Source: Treponema sp. UBA3649
Lineage (GTDB): Bacteria; Spirochaetota; Spirochaetia; Treponematales; Treponemataceae
DNA length: 18,404 bases
Assembly: GCA_002373325.1 (NCBI GenBank)
Contig: DFKI01000159.1
Span: forward strand, 1-18,404
Reading direction: 5' to 3'
Position numbers and translations under genes: made by a program. The notes beneath the pieces are model-generated. The model was given only the letters and a program-made list of their open reading frames with translations. It made no database searches and was not told the DNA's origin. Below are positions 14,254 through 18,404 of the stretch, piece after piece (the first letter of the stretch is position 1; every line of letters begins with the position of its first letter).

Positions 14254-15477
14254 CTAATTGTTCGTGATGGACTGAATCAGAGTGTCCGTTCTCCACCAGT
14301 TCACGTATGCCTTGTCCGAGCGCACGGAAAGCACCGAGAGTATGCCGGAATTGCTCAGGCTGAACGTGTAGTAGAGGGTCTTCTGCCTGTCCATCTCAAG
14401 CTGGCGGTTCAAAATCCTCTGTCCGTTTCCCTGCACTATCTGAAGACCGAATCCGGAGTCGTTGCTTATGATGAAAAAAAGCCATCCGCTGTCACTCACG
14501 CCAAGGAAATCATAGGGAATCTTGTACTCCTGGTTGGAGAATTCGTCCACGGAGACCTCGGTGTAGGGATGTATTCCAAGGGGCTGAGCGTAGGTTCCCG
14601 TTTCCACGTTCAGGGCGTAGACAAGGGTTCTGTCATAGCTGATTCCGGACTGCATGCGGCTTGCCTCATCAACATAGGGAACTGAGTAGTCAACCTTCAC
14701 GTAAAGAATCCTGCTGTTGTAATCCGGAGCGACGTTCTCCACCTCAAGATAGTATTCCTGTCCCTCGTCATAGGGAGCCGGCACGTTTTTCTTTTCAATC
14801 GGGATGGTGAAGAGCATCTGACCTGCTTCGGAGAACCAGTAGACCATGGGTCCGGCGGATGTCACGCAGACTACCACAAGCTCGTTGTCATTCGTCACGT
14901 AGATGTTCCTGACGAAGGGAAAAGGCGTTCCACCAGGTCCCTGCTGCCCAAGATAGTCCACGAAATTTCCGTTTCCGTCAAAGCGCACGACGATATTCTC
15001 AAGATGCTCCTGCAAATCCTCGTCGTATTCCTGTCTCTCAATCGGAAGCCTGTCAACCGCATATATGAATTTTCTTCCGTCCACGGTAACGTTGTTCACC
15101 CGGTTGAATGGGTATGACACCGCTTTTCTCGTGGCGTTCAGGGTCTCACCGTCCTCGGTAGCGAATGATGGCCTGGGATTCGTGTCTTCGTTGTAGAAAA
15201 GAGTCAGAAGGTCGCCGTAGGAGTTCATCTCCATGAGTTTCTGGGACTCTCCGTTCGCAATGTAGAAAAAACCGTTTCTCATGGCAAGGCTCGTGTCTAT
15301 GTTTCCAATCTGAATGTAGTCGAAGATGTTGAGCTCGTCCTCGAAATTTCCGTACTCAAGGGAAAAGACCTCCACTTCCTCCAGGGAAAGATTGTTTCTC
15401 TGCCTGCCGCATGATGAAAAGAGCGCGACAAATAAAATCAGGGCCGCAAAAGCCGAAAATTCACAGATTTTTTTCAT
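14254..15477 (-). CDS. Lipoprotein, probably beta-propeller (LIC_12708-like)
   Basis: The lipoprotein signal MKKICEFSAFAALILFVALF ends in the lipobox F-S-S-C with Cys23. The remaining 380 or so residues contain repeated short strands of the type GFFYIANGESQKLMEMN, DGRKFIYAVDRLP, RFDGNGNFVDYLGQQGPGG and WLFFIISNDSGFGLQIVQGN, like propeller blades in the spirochaetal family often annotated LIC_12708. Its function is unknown; an envelope-anchored role is likely. An alternative start four codons upstream (ATG at 15489) gives MVNI before the same signal peptide. It sits six bases after a predicted -10 box and would make the transcript leaderless. Neither start has a Shine-Dalgarno. The gene is divergent from secA with 153 nt between. 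Confidence 0.8.
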   Translation of the reverse strand: MKKICEFSAFAALILFVALFSSCGRQRNNLSLEEVEVFSLEYGNFEDELNIFDYIQIGNIDTSLAMRNGFFYIANGESQKLMEMNSYGDLLTLFYNEDTNPRPSFATEDGETLNATRKAVSYPFNRVNNVTVDGRKFIYAVDRLPIERQEYDEDLQEHLENIVVRFDGNGNFVDYLGQQGPGGTPFPFVRNIYVTNDNELVVVCVTSAGPMVYWFSEAGQMLFTIPIEKKNVPAPYDEGQEYYLEVENVAPDYNSRILYVKVDYSVPYVDEASRMQSGISYDRTLVYALNVETGTYAQPLGIHPYTEVSVDEFSNQEYKIPYDFLGVSDSGWLFFIISNDSGFGLQIVQGNGQRILNRQLEMDRQKTLYYTFSLSNSGILSVLSVRSDKAYVNWWRTDTLIQSITNN

Positions 15478-15495
15478 AATATTGACCATATTAAT

Positions 15496-15524
15496 AGAAT
15501 AAAGAATAAAGATTATATTGTCAA
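15496..15524 (-). promoter_or_regulatory. Promoter of the lipoprotein gene (leaderless transcript predicted)
   Basis: On the minus strand TTGACA (15524-15519), 17 bp, TATTCT (15501-15496). Only six bases separate the -10 box from the ATG at 15489, so transcription should begin at or next to that ATG. A TATAAT at 15517-15512 is an alternative -10 but has no acceptable -35 box. Confidence 0.6.
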
Positions 15525-15546
15525 TGTCTCAAAAATTGTATATATT
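15518..15546 (+). promoter_or_regulatory. secA promoter
   Basis: TTGTCA (15518-15523), 17 bp, TATATT (15541-15546). Predicted start of transcription is near 15553, giving a leader of about 78 nt. The -35 box overlaps that of the divergent lipoprotein promoter in all but one base. Confidence 0.75.
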
Positions 15547-15576
15547 AGATAGAAACCGATTTCGGTACTATTTTTT

Positions 15577-15630
15577 GAAGGAGGAGAATCTGTCGTTTTC
15601 CATAAACTGCGGCGGATTTCTCGATTTGCT
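15577..15630 (+). promoter_or_regulatory. secA leader: distant Shine-Dalgarno and a bridging hairpin
   Basis: GAAGGAGG (15577-15584) is a near-perfect ribosome-binding site but lies about 47 nt before the secA ATG. Directly after it a stem forms between 15584-15596 and 15609-15622 (13 pairs including three G-U, one bulged T, 12-base loop). The stem ends 8 nt before the ATG, so when folded the effective spacing is normal. In the unfolded form the only start-like codon at good spacing is CTG at 15590, in another frame. Confidence 0.6.
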
Positions 15631-18404
15631 ATGTTTGATAAAGTTTTAACCTTTTTTTTCGGTTCACAGAACGACCGTGACGTAAAGGCACTCAAGCCGA
15701 TTATTGCCCAGGTGGAAGCAAAGGAAAGCTGGGCCCAGTCATTTAAGGATGAGGAATTCCCGGCACAGACACAGATTTTGAAGGACCGTCTGGCAAAGGG
15801 AGAGACCCTGGACGACATTCTGCCCGAAGCATTCGCGCTTGCCAGGGAAGCCGCCAACAGGGTGCTTGGTGAGAGGGCTTATCCGGTACAGCTCATGGGA
15901 TCGCTTGTTCTTCATACGGGACGCATTACGGAAATGAAGACCGGTGAAGGAAAGACCCTTATGTGCGTCGCGGCAGCCTATCTTAACTCGCTGAGCGGAA
16001 AGGGTGTGCACATCGTCACCGTAAACGACTATCTTGCCGAGCGTGACAGCCAGTGGATGGGACGTGTGTATAAATTCCTTGGTCAGACCGTGGGATGCAT
16101 CCTGGCGAACATGGACAATGATGCCCGTCGTGCGGCTTATGAGTGCGACATCACATACGGAACAAACAACGAGCTTGGATTCGACTACCTCCGCGACAAC
16201 ATGCAGGTGGACATCAAGCGCAAGGTACAGAGAGGCTTCAATTTCTGTATCGTCGACGAGATTGACTCCATTTTGATTGACGAGGCCCGTACTCCTCTGA
16301 TTATCTCAGGTCAGGGTGAGGACGACACATACAAGTATCATGAGGTGGACAAGTACGTGGGTCAGTTCACGGAGATGGAAAAGGACCCCAAGACCAACGA
16401 CTATCCTGAGGAAGTTGATTTGACCCCGGAAGAGAGGGAAGCGCTCAAGGGCGACTACAAGGTGGACGAAAAGAGCAAGAGGATTTCCTTCACCAACAAG
16501 GGTATGAACAAAATCAACGACATCCTCCATCAGCACAAGCTCATCACCGACGACAGCACGGTTTTTGACGAGCAGAACTTTGAGTTCGTCCACTACTTCA
16601 CGCAGGCAATCCGTGCTCACGTTCTCTACCACAACGATGTTGATTACGTGGTTAAAGACGGACAGGTTCAGATTGTCGATGAGTTCACGGGACGCATCCT
16701 TGAGGGACGACGCTACGGTGACGGTCTGCATCAGGCCATTGAGGCGAAGGAGCACCTGAGAATCGCACAGAGAAACAGGACGCTTGCCACAATCACCTTC
16801 CAGAACTTCTTCCGCATGTACGACAAGCTTTCGGGAATGACCGGTACCGCAGCGACAGAGGCCGTGGAGTTCAGCAAGATTTACAAGCTGGATGTGGTCG
16901 CAATCCCCACCAACAAGCCCGTCGCACGAAAGGATGAGAACGATGAGGTTTATCTGAACGAAGAGGACAAGTGGGCTGCCATCGTAAAGGAAGTTGACGA
17001 GTGCCACAAAAAGGGACAGCCGGTTTTGATCGGTACGGTTTCGGTTGAAAAATCAGAGCATCTTTCCGCACTCCTTACAAGGCATGGAATCCGCCACGAG
17101 GTTTTGAACGCGAAGAACCACGCTCGTGAGGCAATCATCATCGCTGAGGCTGGAGCAAAGGGAGCCGTTACGGTCGCAACCAACATGGCGGGACGCGGTA
17201 CGGACATCAAGCTGGGTGGAAGTCCAGAGATGAGGGCAAGGAAAAGAGCCGGAACAGAGGCAACCCAGGAGCAGTACGACGCAGCCCTTAAAATAGAAAA
17301 GGAACAGTGGAAAAAGGACTATGAGGAAGTCAAGGAGCTTGGTGGACTTTACGTAATCGGTTCCGAAAGACATGAGAGCCGACGCATTGACAATCAGCTT
17401 CGCGGACGCTCTGGACGACAGGGAGATCCGGGACGCAGTAAGTTCTACATTTCCATGGACGACGATTTGATGAGGCTTTTCGGCGGGGAAAGGATGAAGA
17501 GAATCATGGCCTCCATCGGTATGAAGCCCGGTGAGCCGATTGAGCACTCCATGCTGAACCGTTCCATTGAAAAGGCACAGAAAAAGGTTGAGGAGCGCAA
17601 CTTCGAGATTCGTAAGAACCTGCTCGACTACGACGACGTTCTGAACCAGCAGAGGAATTTCATCTACCAGCAGAGGGACGAGATTCTTGAGGACGAGGAT
17701 TTGAGCACCCGCGTAATGGAGAACGCAAAGTCCAGCGTGGAGGAGATTTTCGCTGATTTCAAGGCCAACCACAAGAAGGGAGGATCCCAGAGCGCACTCG
17801 TTGACCAGATCCGCGACACATTCGGCGTTACACTCTCCTACGACCAGCTGAATCCCGAGGCTCTCATCGCAATCCTGCAGAACGACATCACGCAAAAAGA
17901 GATGCTCGTGGGAAAGCCCAACTTCAACATGTTCATCCGCTATCAGTACATCCAGATGATTGACAAAAAGTGGCTCGACCAGCTTGAGTACCTTGACGGA
18001 CTCCGTGAAGCCGTGCACCTTCGCTCTTACGGAAGCAAGAACCCGCTCACCGAGTACAAGAACGACGGATTCGACCAGTTCGACGTGATGCTTGAGTCAA
18101 TCAGGAAGACCGTGGAGAGCAGGATTTTCAAAGTGAAGATTCAGCTCCAGCAGCCGGGACAGGAAGTGCACAGACCTCAGCAGACACTCAGGATGAACAC
18201 GCAGCATGAGGAGGCAAAGTCGGCAATCAGTCCGCAGCAGCAGGCACAGCAGGCTTTCAACGCAAGACAGGCGCAGCAGGGAGCCCAGAACTCCGGCATG
18301 AAGAGCGGACGTCAGGGTCAGAGCGTGACCGTGGTAAGGACAGTTCCAAAGGTAGGACGAAACGATCCGTGCCCGTGTGGAAGCGGCAAGAAATACAAGA
18401 ACTG
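15631..18404 (+). CDS. secA: Protein translocase ATPase SecA (3' end outside window)
   Basis: SecA drives preproteins through the SecYEG channel using ATP. All main parts are present in 924 full codons: the N-terminal MFDKVLTFFFGS, the Walker A motif MKTGEGKT (102-109), the helicase motif DEID (209-212, usually DEVD) within SILIDEARTPLIISG, YVVKDGQVQIVDEFTGR, the GMTGTA motif, VTVATNMAGRGTDIKLGG, HESRRIDNQLRGRSGRQGDPG, a Gln-rich linker (about 855-895), and the C-terminal zinc/SecB-binding motif with Cys914 and Cys916. The window ends in the codon for the next Cys, so only the last few residues are missing. Upstream the frame is open back to 15553 but contains no ATG, GTG or TTG, so the ATG at 15631 is the only standard start. 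It begins at the usual SecA N-terminus. Confidence 0.97.
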   Translation, partial: MFDKVLTFFFGSQNDRDVKALKPIIAQVEAKESWAQSFKDEEFPAQTQILKDRLAKGETLDDILPEAFALAREAANRVLGERAYPVQLMGSLVLHTGRITEMKTGEGKTLMCVAAAYLNSLSGKGVHIVTVNDYLAERDSQWMGRVYKFLGQTVGCILANMDNDARRAAYECDITYGTNNELGFDYLRDNMQVDIKRKVQRGFNFCIVDEIDSILIDEARTPLIISGQGEDDTYKYHEVDKYVGQFTEMEKDPKTNDYPEEVDLTPEEREALKGDYKVDEKSKRISFTNKGMNKINDILHQHKLITDDSTVFDEQNFEFVHYFTQAIRAHVLYHNDVDYVVKDGQVQIVDEFTGRILEGRRYGDGLHQAIEAKEHLRIAQRNRTLATITFQNFFRMYDKLSGMTGTAATEAVEFSKIYKLDVVAIPTNKPVARKDENDEVYLNEEDKWAAIVKEVDECHKKGQPVLIGTVSVEKSEHLSALLTRHGIRHEVLNAKNHAREAIIIAEAGAKGAVTVATNMAGRGTDIKLGGSPEMRARKRAGTEATQEQYDAALKIEKEQWKKDYEEVKELGGLYVIGSERHESRRIDNQLRGRSGRQGDPGRSKFYISMDDDLMRLFGGERMKRIMASIGMKPGEPIEHSMLNRSIEKAQKKVEERNFEIRKNLLDYDDVLNQQRNFIYQQRDEILEDEDLSTRVMENAKSSVEEIFADFKANHKKGGSQSALVDQIRDTFGVTLSYDQLNPEALIAILQNDITQKEMLVGKPNFNMFIRYQYIQMIDKKWLDQLEYLDGLREAVHLRSYGSKNPLTEYKNDGFDQFDVMLESIRKTVESRIFKVKIQLQQPGQEVHRPQQTLRMNTQHEEAKSAISPQQQAQQAFNARQAQQGAQNSGMKSGRQGQSVTVVRTVPKVGRNDPCPCGSGKKYKN

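Noticed and set aside
16306..18018. Long minus-strand frames (233 and 321 codons) opposite secA
   Set aside because: They are antisense to clearly conserved SecA sequence and have no family resemblance; long antisense frames arise from codon bias.

Overview
The window looks like chromosome of a spirochaete close to Treponema. The case rests on gene content and order: a BMP-family lipoprotein with its ABC transporter, a phoH - 7TM/HD - ybeY - tlyC cluster, a TPR protein, a propeller-like lipoprotein resembling the family often annotated LIC_12708, and secA. Promoters are clean sigma-70 type (TTGACA-like, 17 bp, TATAAT-like). No sequence search could be run, so the genus is an inference.

Layout. 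1-77: 3' end of a probable lactate/malate dehydrogenase (+). 91-315: palindromic repeat elements and a 26-bp tandem array. 377-4768: four-gene ABC transporter operon (+), binding lipoprotein, double ATPase and two permeases, with its promoter at 329-357. 4772-4917: a second cluster of the same palindromic elements, lying between two convergent operons. 12752 down to 4941 (-): a long operon from one strong promoter, SUMF1-like protein, a 41-codon small ORF, phoH, 7TM-HD phosphodiesterase, ybeY, tlyC/ybeX-like CBS protein, and a TPR protein. 12767-13137 (-): remnant of a DUF262-HNH restriction-type gene. 14070 down to 13169 (-): two unrecognised small genes with their own promoter. 15489 down to 14254 (-): lipoprotein. 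15631-18404 (+): secA, cut by the window end one or a few codons short.

The long minus-strand operon joins rRNA/RNA maturation factors (PhoH, YbeY) with a probable cyclic-di-AMP phosphodiesterase, a CBS protein and two exported proteins. The order phoH - HD - ybeY - ybeX is conserved in many bacteria; the SUMF1 gene in front and the TPR gene behind are lineage additions.

The most unusual signals are non-coding. (1) A palindromic repeat family has constant outer bases and a stem that changes on both arms together, and one orientation ends in a T-tract like a terminator. (2) In the secA leader a perfect Shine-Dalgarno lies about 47 nt before the ATG, and a 13-bp hairpin exactly spans the gap. 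(3) secA and the divergent lipoprotein gene have promoters whose -35 boxes overlap, with a predicted leaderless transcript on one side. (4) A 41-codon ORF fits exactly between the SUMF1 gene and phoH. I found no CRISPR array, complete mobile element, tRNA or rRNA.
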